This document shows, in pieces, positions 32,746 through 43,736 of a DNA stretch of 64,000 nt. The DNA lies in contig CM043970.1 of NCBI GenBank assembly GCA_014529385.2, positions 62,111,496-62,175,495 on the forward strand, written 5' to 3'. The notes beneath the pieces are model-generated. The model saw only the letters and a list, made by a program, of their open reading frames with translations. It was not told the DNA's origin and searched no databases. Numbering within the stretch: the first letter of the stretch is position 1; the number at the start of each line of letters is the position of its first letter. The translations under genes were made by a program, and so were the position numbers. The DNA comes from Adiantum capillus-veneris. Taxonomy: Eukaryota > Streptophyta > Polypodiopsida > Polypodiales > Pteridaceae.

Positions 32746-32900
32746 CTCTACGAGGCTAGAGAGGGTGCGCTGAGGTGGACAACATGCAGGTGCTGCATTG
32801 CGTAGAGCAAGTCAGCGCGTAGGGGTCAGACATCGCACAGAGGCTGCAGCGCATAGAGTAGGGCAACTCACAAAGCAGGGCTACGCGCAAAGGTTGGATA
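32416..32900. repeat. Three-unit minisatellite containing (CA)n
   Basis: Units start at about 32418, 32593 and 32756 (periods 175 and 163 bp). Each contains CTAGAGAGGGTGCGC, GGTGCTACAG-type and GGGGTAAGACATCGCGCAG-type segments; units 1 and 2 end in a CA run whose length accounts for the period difference. Unit 3 is more diverged and lacks the CA run. Decayed, unit-like words continue to about 32960. Confidence 0.9.
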
Positions 32901-32975
32901 GCGCATAGAACAGACTGAGATAGCGCACTGAGGCTGCAACACGGAGAACAGGGCAACGTGCAGGTCCTCTCTCTC

Positions 32976-33464
32976 TGTCACAGTCTTGGGTACCTTCAGT
33001 TGGGAATCCAACACGACACACGAGAGAATCACTTAAAATACTTCACAATTTTAAAATCACAGTTCAATTTGGTCGACACGGCCCAACGTAGTTTTGTGCT
33101 CAGAGAGATTGGCCCCAAAGACTGGCGTCCCTTTCGATATTTCTTTTATATTAATGCTTGATCAAAGTACAACTCCCGTGGGTCCTCACCTTTCAGACTC
33201 TGCTTCCAGATGCCCTCCAGAGTGGGGCCCTTGGGCTCCTTTTATTCTTACAAGGGATGCCAAAAGCAAAGTCCCAAAAAGCTTATAAACTCAAAAGCAA
33301 GCATTTCCAAAAGCAACTGGTCCTCAAAATCTGCCAAAACGCACGAGTGCAAATTGCAGAAATCCATACACGCTGCTAGGTCACTAGCCAACACTAAAAG
33401 CGAAATTCCGTACACTCTGCCACGTCAGCTTGCCAACGCGCTTTGTGGGAGTCTGTATTGTTGC
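32976..33464 (-). repeat. Truncated LTR of the Gypsy-1-like family, head to head with the next LTR
   Basis: Minus-strand LTR with the end TGTGACA at 32976 and family words (AAAATACTT, GGGGCC, CTTGTAAGAATAAAA, CAAAAGCA). It lacks about 80 bases of its start and meets the plus-strand LTR at 33465. With that LTR it forms a large imperfect inverted repeat. Confidence 0.85.
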
Positions 33465-36400
33465 TGTCACAAAATGATGGTTGCTGTCACAAAATGATGG
33501 TGTGGCAGTACTACCCGGCCAGACAATATGGACAACAATACGAACAAACGACACGGCAGGCTGTATGGCGTGCTCACGTGGCAGCTATATGGACGCCCGT
33601 GAAACGTGTTGACTGCTGACGTGGCAATTGTTTGGACGCTCGTGAAACACGCTGACTGTTGACGTGGCAGCCTGTACCGATTTTCGCAAATTGTGTTGGT
33701 GTTTTTTGCTGGTAGATTTTGGGAAGTGTTACTTTTTGAAACTCTTTGCTTTTGAGTTAGAAGCTTTTTGGAACTCTTTGCTTTTGAGTTAGAAGCTTTT
33801 GAGACTCATTGCTTTTGAGTTTAACTGCTTTTGGGGCTCTGCTTTTGGCATCCCTTGTAAGAATAAAAGAAGCCGAAGGGCCTCACTCTTTCGATCATCT
33901 AGACGCAGAGTCTGAGAGCATAGGACCCGCGGACAGTTGTAACTTTAATTAAGCATTAATATAAAAATAAATACCGAAAGGGGCGCTAGCCTTTGGGGCC
34001 AATACCTCTGGGCATGGAACTACGCCGGGCCGTGTCGACTAATATTGTGGAACTGTGATAAAGTTTTGAAGTGATTCTCTTGTGTATTGTGTTTGATTAT
34101 CTGCTTGGGGTGCCCAAGCCTATGATAGTGGTATCAGAGCCAGGGAAATCCGATCCTCTTACCGCAACACACATTGGTTCAAACGACGAATCTTGGAAAA
34201 ATCATATGAACCCTATTAATACTTCTGAAATGGAAGGCGGTACGTAAAATTTGAATGGATTAGCAGAACACGAATACGGGCAACCTCGGCCTATGTAGAA
34301 TCAACTTATTGATTTCCCGTGTTACTTGGGCCAAAAATCCTCTTTTGAAAACGCTAGAAAACAGAAGAAGCGTGTACGCTTCGAAGGATTGCCCAGTTCG
34401 TCCTCATCTTCTGTTGACAGCTTGGACAACTCATCTTCTTCTGACTCCAGTGATGCTTTTACAAAGCAAATCAATATGATTTTCTTGACGACAAGGGCAA
34501 AAGGGCCAAAGAATTCAAAGACGGAGGACATGCAGTAAAGTTTGAGTACTTTTTAGGGTTTCAAGATGCTCCCAAGGCTTTAGCCTTTATCCAATAGTTT
34601 GACATCGCATTTTCTGGAGGCTGCTATACCGAGCACTCCAAGGTGAGATGGACAACATCCTTTTGAAAGGCAATGCACGGACATGGTGGTCCACTCTCTT
34701 GTTAAGAAAAGAAGCACCGACAAGCTCGCTCAAATTTAAGAAACTCTTTATTTTTTCATGGCTCACTCAAGAATACGAACGAGACATGATTACTGACTGG
34801 AATCATATTCGGATGGTTAAGGCCGAGTCTTTGGATACCTATTAAGCTTGCTCAAATTTAAGAAACTCTTTATTTTTCATAGCTCACTCAAGAATATGAA
34901 CGAGACATGATTACTGACTGGAATCATATTCGGATGGTTAAGGCCGAGTCTTTGGATACCTATTGTGAAAGATTTTGTGGTACTTTTCTACTTGCTTCAT
35001 CCTTTAAGAAGATTAGTTTTAAGGAGCAAATTGAGTGGTTTTTTTGTGGATTTCCCAAAGAAATTCGAGACTACTGTCTTGAAAGGAAGTCCGAGTCCAT
35101 ATAACAGTTGATGGGACATGGGAAGCGGGGATTTGCTATACATTCGGGTAACTTGACTTACACATCAGATGAATCTTTAACAAGTCATAACAGAAACAAA
35201 TGACAGAGAGATAGACGACCTCCACTGTCAGAAGACGAGAGAAATAAATATTTCAAAGCAGGATAGTGTTTTGAATGTGGAAAACAAGGACATATTGCTA
35301 CATGGTGCCCCAAAAAGGCACAAGAATCAAGACGATTGACATATTGAAAAGATAGCAAGACGAGGCGATACTCGCTCCAGAACAGATTTTAGATAGAAAA
35401 TTATGGATGAATTAGCATTATATTGCTTTATGAATTTATGAAATAAGACTTTTTGAAAGATGATTTTGAATCTTGAATAAGACTAATGTTTTATGAAAGA
35501 ACCTGCTATTTGTGAACAGATAACAGGACTAAGAATGAGATGATGATTTTGGAGTTGTGACAGCTCCCGAAGGAACCTGATAATGAACCATGAATATTAA
35601 ATCACGACTAACTCAATGGAGCTGTCGTGAGTGCATCAAGAATTCCTGCGAGATGAGATGGCCACACAGCTAGAACTAAATGATTGAACCACTCTGAACT
35701 TAGTGATGGATTGGGATCCCCGGAAATGATTACTCGCACACGACAGTGCTTGAGGTGAATGATTACTTGCACACGATAGTGCTTGAGTGGAAATTCTCTA
35801 TAGACATGATCGCATAAGAATTAGTTAATTCGACATCAGCGAGGTCTAGGATGGATCTAGATGCGATTACTAAATACATTGCTGGCAGTCATGGTTTGAG
35901 ATTTGGAATGAATTTTTGTGTGATTGATTTGATTTGTCATGTGATGTGATGTGACGTGATTGTTGTCTTTGTCCAAGTGTTGGATTTGTGTCGTCTAGTG
36001 CGTTGGTACTTAAGAGTCAATGTCTACTGAACTGGTGTATGGCTTATGTCTGATTTTGCGGGCGTAATTGAGGGTGATTACAATTCTTTTAAGAGGGGGG
36101 TATGTCACAAAATGATGATGTGGTAGTGTATGACAGACTAATGACGTGGCGCTGTACGGCAGGACTGATGACATGATAGCAATACGGACTCCCTCAAAAC
36201 ACGTTGACTGACTGACCTGGCTACTGTACGGAATTCCGCAAATTGCCCTGGGTGGCTTTTGTAGCTTTTTGAAAACCAGTTGCTTTTTGGGACTCTTTGC
36301 TTTTGAGTTGGAAGCTTTTGGACCAATTGCTTTTGAATTAGATTGCTTTTGGGGCTCTGCTTTTGGCATTCCTTTGTAAGAATAAATAGACCCTTGGGGC

Positions 36401-36623
36401 CTCACTCTCTAGGGCATCTGGACGCAGAGGACCCCCTTCGGGAGTTGTACTTCAAACATTAATATAAAAGAAATACCGAAAGGGGCGCCAATCTTTGGGG
36501 CCAATCTCTCTAGGCACGAAACTATGCCGGGCCGCATCGACCACATTGAACTGTGAAGTATTTTAAGTGATTCTCTCGTGTGTCCTGCCGGTTTCTTGAC
36601 TTGGAGCGCCCAAGCCTGTGGCA
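33465..36623 (+). mobile_element. Gypsy-1-like element with pol deleted
   Basis: 5' LTR from 33485 (or 33465, because TTGCTGTCACAAAATGATGG is present twice in tandem) to 34127; primer site TGGTATCAGAGC at 34129-34140; gag 34200-35330; a 3' UTR (35340-36090) homologous to Gypsy-1 3' UTR; polypurine AAGAGGGGGG; and a second LTR 36103-36623. Protease through integrase are absent: the sequence goes from just after the Gag CCHC knuckle directly to the 3' UTR. Confidence 0.88.
34200..35340 (+). pseudogene. Gag remnant of the pol-deleted gypsy element
   Basis: Serine-rich segment (SSSSSVDSLDNSSSSDSSD near 34400), Gag core (NARTWWSTLLLRKEAP, WLTQEYERDMITDWNHIRM) and a knuckle C-F-E-C-G-K-Q-G-H-I-A-T-W-C near 35270-35310 preceded by a TAG. 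A 121 bp tandem duplication (34724-34844 and 34845-34965) repeats the WLTQEYERDM block. Multiple stops make it non-functional. Confidence 0.82.
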
Positions 36624-37160
36624 AGAAACAGGAGGCAATACGGAAAATTCAATTTGTTTAGCAAAGAACGAGTACAAGCCACCTTGGCCTACGGAGTATC
36701 AACTCATGGAGATGCAATGTCAACAACAGGTTGATGAGTGCGCAAAGCAGATGCTCCATTTTGCCAAGGACGCACAGTATGCAAATTTTTCACCCAGTAC
36801 CCGATGGATGAAGTGCATACTCATTGGCAGAAAGCCATTGAGTCACCAATAAAACCGGCAATCAAGAAACCTCATGTCCCACGGATGTTTAGTGAAGATG
36901 AACTCGAGGACATTGTCGAAAAATGAGTCAACCAACTATTTGGGTCAAAGGAAAAGTAACTAAAGAAATGTAACAAGGGAATTGACTTCCTTGGTTACTT
37001 GGGTCGAAAATCTTCTTTTGAGAAAGCAAGACAAGAGAAGAAGCGTGTACGCTTCAAAGCATTGTCTAGTTCGTCCTCATCTTCTTTTGACAGTTCGGAT
37101 AGCTCATCCTTTTTCGATTCGAGTGATGAGGATAGAAGGGGCATGAAACGACGAGCGGAT
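36624..37160 (+). pseudogene. Second gag fragment after the 36103-36623 LTR
   Basis: Gag sequence of the same family resumes right after the LTR: CAKQMLHFAKDAQYANF, PAIKKPHVPRMFSEDELED, a Ser-rich stretch (near 37070-37120) and DRRGMKRRA. Compared with 34128-34225 the primer site and about 100 bp are missing. The fragment is cut at 37160 by an L1 in the opposite orientation. Confidence 0.8.
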
Positions 37161-40100
37161 TGTATGTTTTATTAAAAAAGGAAGCACTTTTACATGGAAT
37201 AAGACCATATCGAGTCTGATGAAGCCTTGTAAGAAGGTGGTCTTTAATATGGTTCATCTTAGCCAATAGCTTGTAGACAAAAGGCATCAAAGTAATTGGA
37301 CACCAATGAGAAAACTGCTCGCAAAGTGCTTGTTTAGACAACAGTTTAAGCAAACATTCTTTCCATGATACATGCAAGTCTTGTTTTTCCCAGGCTGCAT
37401 TCAACATGAAAAGCAAGGGCTCTTTGAGAGATTCCTGGAATGAGAGGAAGAATTCCACTGTAAGTCCATCCCAGCCAGGGGATCTCTAATGGCCCAATGC
37501 AAGTAACGTACAATGCCATTAAGAATAAGTGAATGGTTCTCAAGGCATTGTGCATCCTGTAAAGAAAGGATTGGATGTACATGAGAGAACAACAGGTGGC
37601 GGGCTTGAAGAACTGCTGCAGTGGGCTGCGGAGGAGCAACAAATACTTGTCTATAATGCAAGACCATGGCATCAACAAGTTCCTATTTAGATGAGATCCA
37701 AGAGCCGAAGGAAGCAAGAGACGCTTAATGTCCCGGGAAATCCTTGTATGATGCAAATGCTCAAAAAATTGTGTTGAAGCACATATTTATCCACAAAAGC
37801 CCATTGACGAGCATGCGTCTGCCCTTTATCAAGTTTTCACTTGTCCTTTTGTCGGATACATACACGACCGTCACACAACTCCGTCATCTGAGAGTCAGAC
37901 AAAGGTCGTGAGTCAGCCAATCCTTGCAGCCATTGACAAACCCGTTTTGTAACCTTGAAGTCGATCTATGTCATGTCTACCATAATCCTAAATAGCGCAT
38001 TGCACCCACTTAAAGCGATACCACGCAGTATCAAGATCAAGATGGATATGGACAAGTCCAAAGATCATATCACGACACCTCATGAGTAAGATAAGCATTA
38101 TTAATATGCAATAGACACTTTCGAGAAAGAAATCGATCCCAAAGGGGTTGCCCAAAGTTGAAATTCAACAAAACTGGGTGATGATCCAATAGCTGCAAGG
38201 TGCAATTAATCCTCATATCGCATACAAAATCATCATATTGCTGTAAGTTGAGCACATACCAACGATCCAACCGTGCGCGATAAGAGGAATGGGCATCATG
38301 CTGAAAGTAAACCCTGGGATAACAAATCAAGCATTTGTGCAAAAGCAAGAAGATTATCCCACGCTTGCCTCTCCACAAGCAACATATGTGAATTGCCTGT
38401 GGTGCTATCATGCGTATCGGGAGTATTATTAAAATCACCACAAAGAAATGCATTGAAGGTCCATGGGTAAGAGGAGATGTCTCGCCACAAGGTGGCTCTT
38501 TGCCCAAAGGTTGTATATGCATAAATACTTCCAATTTCATAGATCTGACCATTCAGTAGGCATTGCACACTCATCCAGTGGTGACATTGGTCATTTCTCA
38601 CAAGAATTGGCTGAAGCTCATGACAAACCATCATCAACAATACCGAGTAACTACGCAAGCCCGCATATGCGATCCAATAACCCTCAAAATAAGAACACTG
38701 TCCAACAAACTCATGTTGATTGTGTTCTTGCAAGACAACTATATGTGGCCTACATGTATGTACATAGTGCGAGGTTAAATGCCATTTTTCAAGGTGACAT
38801 AACCCACACACATTATATGAGATGCATGTATATTGTGCGAGGTTAAATGCCATTTTTGAAGGTGACATAACCCACGCACATTATATGAGATGCATTTAAT
38901 GCAACTGATCATGAGAAAGGATATGTACAAGTGGCAAGAGAACGTAATGATTAAGTAGAAGTGCCCATGAGCACATCTTCTTCCACCACATCCGTGCCAG
39001 AGCCAATGCGTTGATTCAGTGCAGGGAATGTGTTCACACGTGTGTGTTTGGTTGCTGGGCTAGCTCAGCCTTGGGAGGCTGTGCCTGCGCTGTGGGTCGA
39101 GGTCTCCTGCAAGGATAGGCCTTTTGCCAAATGGCCCATTTGTCTGCAAATGAAACATTGATTTGGGAGGCCCGAATACTCCACGCTCTGACGGAACCAA
39201 CCCCCACTCACCCTAGATAGTAGGATGACCTTCGGAGAGTGTGGGTGTCCCGAACCAGAACACGTATTGAGGGGATGTCGTCCGCCTTGGCAGCTACAGA
39301 GGTTGCCGTGCGAGGTGTCTCCAGGATAGTCCCGATCTCTGAGCCTATCTTGGACAAGAGTGGCATGTACTCCCTCCTCAAACCGAGAAAGCAGACGGAG
39401 AAGGGAAGGTCTGCCTCCTCTAGAGCACCTGTAGCGCGGATAATGTGTCATGCTCTCTACAGTGTGGGTGCCCCTCAGTGCAATGTGCGTGACAATCTCA
39501 CTCAAACAAATGGAAACTCTCTCAAACAGAATGAAACACAGAAACAATGGATAACAACAGAGACACAATAGTGGACCAGAACATGTGGACGCGACTAACT
39601 CAAAGAACCATGTACAGACTCTGGCTTGGCAGCACACTCAGCTCCAGCCCATGACTCACAGGTACAAATGGGGTGTCGAGGCTCAGATGTGCAGGGATGG
39701 TGAAGCAGTGCTCTGTGTAAGACTCTCTGCTCTCGAGAGCGATGTTGGACCAAAGGTGAAGAAAAATGATAAGATAACCGACCGCTACTACTCATATGTA
39801 CCACCGTAAAGAGCCACCAACGGCTCATAAATGTCAGCCATGTGGTGACCTGGCCACGAGGTCCACTAGACCACTGTCGGTAGGTACCCTGCCACGTGTC
39901 ACTCCCAGACTAGAGGGTCTGTCCAGTGTGAACCAGACCAACTGTAACCAACTGTCCAACTGTTTGTCCTGTGAAGTGACACTGTAGCCCGGCTACAGGT
40001 TGCCTGCCACAAGACCACTCACCGTCTCGGTGAGGAATATTGAAAAAACTGTGAAGGAAAACCACTAGGTACTGCATCCGTACATCTTTCTGAAGCAGGT

Positions 40101-40369
40101 GTTAGGCCCATGACCTTACATACCTCAAAAGTGGAGTTAAAAACACTGCACTGCTTGCAATCGCCTTAAGCCTCTAACTAGGCAGGAACCCCAGTATGTA
40201 TGATCGCATAGCCTGGGCCATGCTTGTAGTTGCAGATGACCCTTGCCACTCTTTTTGCAACAACACTCTTCTCGAAAAGAGGGATGACCATAAACCCGAG
40301 TAACACCGCAAATAGGGTTAAGCTCCATGATGATGGCAGAATGAAAGGGCCTTCACTTGCCGAACTTGA

Positions 40370-40748
40370 GAGGGGTGGGGAGGGCTAGATAGGGGCGAGG
40401 GGGAGGGGGAGTGGGTAGGGGCGAGGGTGTTGAGGGCTAGATAGGGGCGAGGGTGGGAAGGGCTAGATAGGGGCGAGAGGGGGAGGGGGTGGGTAGGGGC
40501 GAGGGTGGGGAGGGGGTAGGGGTGAGGGAACTGGGTAGGGGCGAGGGTAACTGGGTAGGGGCGAGGGGGAAGGGGGTGGGTAGGGGCGAGAGGGGGAGGG
40601 GGTGGGTAGGGGCGAGGGTGGGGAGGGTAGGGGTGAGGGGGGAGGGGGTGGGTAGGGGCGAGGGTGAAGGAGGGGGTGGGTAGGGGCGAGAGTGGAGAGG
40701 GGGAGGGGGAGGGTAGGGGCGAGGGTAAGAGAGGGGGTGGGTAGGGCA
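40370..40748. repeat. G-rich minisatellite, units around GGGTAGGGGCGAGGG
   Basis: About 15-20 degenerate units, each with GGGTAGGGGCGAGGGTGGGGA-like words (plus strand) of variable length. Runs of 3-5 G occur every few bases, so G-quadruplexes are expected. It lies near the 3' end of the Gag-protease element. Confidence 0.9.
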
Positions 40749-41827
40749 ATAGATGAAATCCATGGCTCCTGGTTGAAAGAGGAGATGCTCCAGAGCGCCG
40801 TCACCATGAGCAGGACTACTATAAAGTTAATGGAATTCATCAGGCAGAACAAGCTTTGTGAAGGGAGCTTTGATCTGGGAGAAGCAGACACCAATGGGGC
40901 TGATTTTTGATGTTGGGTGATCTTCTGTCGAGGAGATTTCTTCCCACTTTTGTTTTCCTCCATAGGCTCGCCAAATTCAAAGACTTCCCCCGAGGGCGCA
41001 TCCAGAGTTTTTTCTAAGGCCTTTAACCTTTGAGCTGGCTCAGGTGGCTCATTGGGGTTAGTTACTGTGGAAACAATGGAAGAGGGTGTACCTTCATCCA
41101 AAGAGTGAATAGAGACTCCATAACAAGGCATAGATTTGGTAGCCTCTAACCACTCCAGCAGATCTTCATCTGACCCTTCAGGTGTAGTAGGCTGTTCTTG
41201 TTCAGGTTTGGTTTCCATTAACAAAGAAACTTGCTGCACCACGGGATCCATACCACCTTCTAAGAGGATGGGTTGCATCGATGAGCCTGAAGTATGTATC
41301 CACATTGCGTCGTTTCCCCAATCATGAAGTGCTTTAGTGTGCCGCAGCCATGGTCTTCCAATGAGCAAAGGAAATCCGCCCTCAACCTGGGGAAGTCGAA
41401 CCACAACAAAATCCAAGTTAAAAGTAAAGTCTTGTACCTGCAGAGGAACATTGTCCACTATGCCTACTGGGTAGACTGTCCGCTGGTCGGCCAACGTAAC
41501 TGTGAAGGGAGCAGGGCGAGTAGGCTGTAGACCTAGGGCTAACATAGTGAACTCAGGCATCAGATTGATGCCAGATCCACCATCCACTATCACTCCTGAG
41601 AATTGCCGACCTAAAACGGACATTGTTAGGCGAGGGCTTCTATAATCAGTGAGTGGAGCAGCGGGATTAGATATCATATAGGACTCTGATGGTCGCACTG
41701 GGAGGTGCCCGCCACTAGGACCTGCTCCAGGATAAAGTGACTGAATAACGGCAAGGGTGTCACTTCTAAAATTTGCATCTAGTCGCAGCATGTCATAGAG
41801 GGACACTTGTTGGAAAGTGTTCTTCAA
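40463..41827 (-). CDS. Aspartic-protease-like segment with Pro-rich tail (TR-GAG-like element)
   Basis: 454 codons in a different frame from gag. VDGGSGINLMPEF with the downstream PLLIGRPWLR resembles the retropepsin-like block seen in Athila/Tat-type elements (D-G-G-S in place of D-S/T-G). After a linker with KSGKKSPRQK the frame enters the minisatellite and becomes Pro-rich (LAPTHPLP repeats), which is probably not functional. The catalytic triad D-T/S-G is not standard, so activity is doubtful. Confidence 0.75.
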   Translation of the reverse strand: MKNTFQQVSLYDMLRLDANFRSDTLAVIQSLYPGAGPSGGHLPVRPSESYMISNPAAPLTDYRSPRLTMSVLGRQFSGVIVDGGSGINLMPEFTMLALGLQPTRPAPFTVTLADQRTVYPVGIVDNVPLQVQDFTFNLDFVVVRLPQVEGGFPLLIGRPWLRHTKALHDWGNDAMWIHTSGSSMQPILLEGGMDPVVQQVSLLMETKPEQEQPTTPEGSDEDLLEWLEATKSMPCYGVSIHSLDEGTPSSIVSTVTNPNEPPEPAQRLKALEKTLDAPSGEVFEFGEPMEENKSGKKSPRQKITQHQKSAPLVSASPRSKLPSQSLFCLMNSINFIVVLLMVTALWSISSFNQEPWISSIALPTPSLTLAPTLPLPLSTLAPTHPLLHPRPYPPPPPSPLPSPPSPLPTPSPSRPYPPPSPSPLPSYPRPYPVPSPLPPPHPRPYPPPPPLAPI

Positions 41828-43736
41828 GACTCTCTGCTGTAAGCTTCTCTTTTTCTACCTGTTGTTCCTCTGGTACCTTGATCTTCTGTAGATCGGAAAC
41901 TGCTTCTAAGAAAGCTTCATCGATATCGGAGAGCAAAGATTGGGATTCTTTGATGGCACTGGGGGATGGTTTGTTAACAGCTGCAGGTAGGGTATCCACT
42001 GGTGTGAGATTGTGTGGGGAAGTTGAACTTGATGGAATGCTAAGACCGAGAGCAGCTCTCTGGGCCCGGAGGAGGACGCTTGATGGCTCCTCTGCCAACT
42101 GCGGCGGCTTATTTTGAGGGGTAACCATGTGGGTAGAAGGGGGCGGTTGAGAAACAGTGCCAACTGCTATCAAATTGAGCTCGGGAAAGGCAAACTCAGT
42201 CTGGCTTTGACTTGGGTTCGAAGCCGTAGATGCACGAATTTTAGGGCAATCCTTACTGTAGTGATCCTTCATATCAGGGCAATGACGGCAGGGAGGAGAC
42301 CCTTCTGGCAGAGGGCATTTGCTTTGGTAATGACCATATTCCCCGCATCTGTAGCACAAAATGGGCCGATTCACTGGACGAGTCGAAGGACGAGGTGGTC
42401 CTTGCTCCATGGAGTTGGAGGTGGAGGCATAGAAGCTGTGAGGTGGTGAGGGGGCATGGGTATGATAAAAGCTCTGAGAGGGAAAAGTGCTCTGCATACC
42501 TTGCATAGGAGGGGCTGTCAGCAAAGGTGGCATATGGTGTGGATGGCCACAGGTAGAAACCATGTTGGATGCAGGTGCTGGCCCTTGCTGAAGAGAAGGA
42601 CCAAGGCTTTGCTGTATTTGTCGCAATCCCTTGAGGTAGTAACAATCCTTATCCTCATGTCCAGATTTTTCACAGAAGTGGCAGTAAACCCGAAGGGGGC
42701 ATTCCTGTGGAGGGTGCCCTGGAGAGCGGCACGAGCTACACCAAACCGTAGCCTTAGTCTCTTGCTGACACTTGAGCTCTTCTAGCTCGCGCTTAATCTG
42801 TTCCAATGCCTCGTGATGTGGAGGCTTCTCTTGTCTAAGAGAGAAGGACCCCTCCTCTTGAAGAGCTCGCTGTAACTTTAGGGCTTCCAGTTCCCTGCGT
42901 AAAGAAGATAAAGGATCAAAAGGACTTTCCAAAAACACAGAGGGGGTCTCTATGTGAGAGGGATTGGTGAACAGCTTCCTAGCCCCCTCTATCTGCGTAG
43001 CAGCTGCGATGAACTCCTCCAAAGTAGCGTCGGGTCGGAGAGACTCTCGTAATTTTTGCTGAGAACTTTTGGGAAGCGCCTTCTCTACCCACTTCTTAAC
43101 CATATATTCACCTGGTTGCTGGGGAAGCTTGGCAACCAGAGACTTGGTTTTGGTTATAAGTTCTGCAAAGGTCTCCTTTGGCTGGAGCACCATGTTGGCC
43201 AACTCATCCAACACCTTCTCCTGGTAGTCTCTTGGCCTAAAGGCTACACAAAACTATTGTCTTAAGGTTGCCCAAGCTACAAAATGGTTCTCTGCAAACT
43301 GGCTGTACCATTTGTCTGCTAAGCCATCCAAGGTGGATGGAAAGAGTACCAAATAAGCATCTTCCCTGTTAAGACCACGACCCCTACAGAGAGATACAAA
43401 CCTCCTTGCATGGTCGTCAGCATCTTCTGAAGAGAGACCTTTGAATGTAGAGAACTTGATATTTACCTTAGCCAAAACGCTAGCCAATGGCTCCATGGCC
43501 CCTTGCTGAGCCTGTTGCTTAGTAGCCTGCTGGAGTAGAATAGGTGAGAGCTTCACTGGAGATGGTGATCTGGAAGATGTGGAACCGGAGGGAGGAATGG
43601 ATGATGCCGTATGTGGAGGTATGGGTGATGAGGCTGATGGACTTCTAATAGGTTCCAACGGTCGTCTTCTGTTGTAGTACTTCAAAGGACTCAGGAGGGC
43701 ACTTTGACGCTCGATTGACCTCCTTGTATGGGTCAT
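41793..43736 (-). CDS. Gag polyprotein of the TR-GAG-like element, one in-frame stop
   Basis: 648 codons in one frame from ATG 43736, interrupted only by TAG at 43254-43256. The retrotransposon Gag domain is recognisable (LADKWYSQFAENHFVAWATL, stop, FCVAFRPRDYQE). Downstream are four CCHC-type knuckles: CSSCRSPGHPPQEC, CHFCEKSGHEDKDC, CYRCGEYGHYQSKC and a variant CRHCPDMKDHYSKDC with one extra residue before the His. The C-terminus is Ser/Pro-rich. The frame ends at 41793, overlapping the protease frame by 34 bases. Gag would form particles and package RNA. Confidence 0.88.

Noticed and set aside
40370-40748. Telomere-like repeat (GGGTAGGG words)
   Set aside because: Units do not match the plant telomere repeat TTTAGGG and vary in length.
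40318-40763. Long proline-rich frames as a structural (cell-wall-like) protein
   Set aside because: They arise from the G-rich minisatellite in several frames at once and lack a signal peptide or hydroxyproline-type motif regularity.
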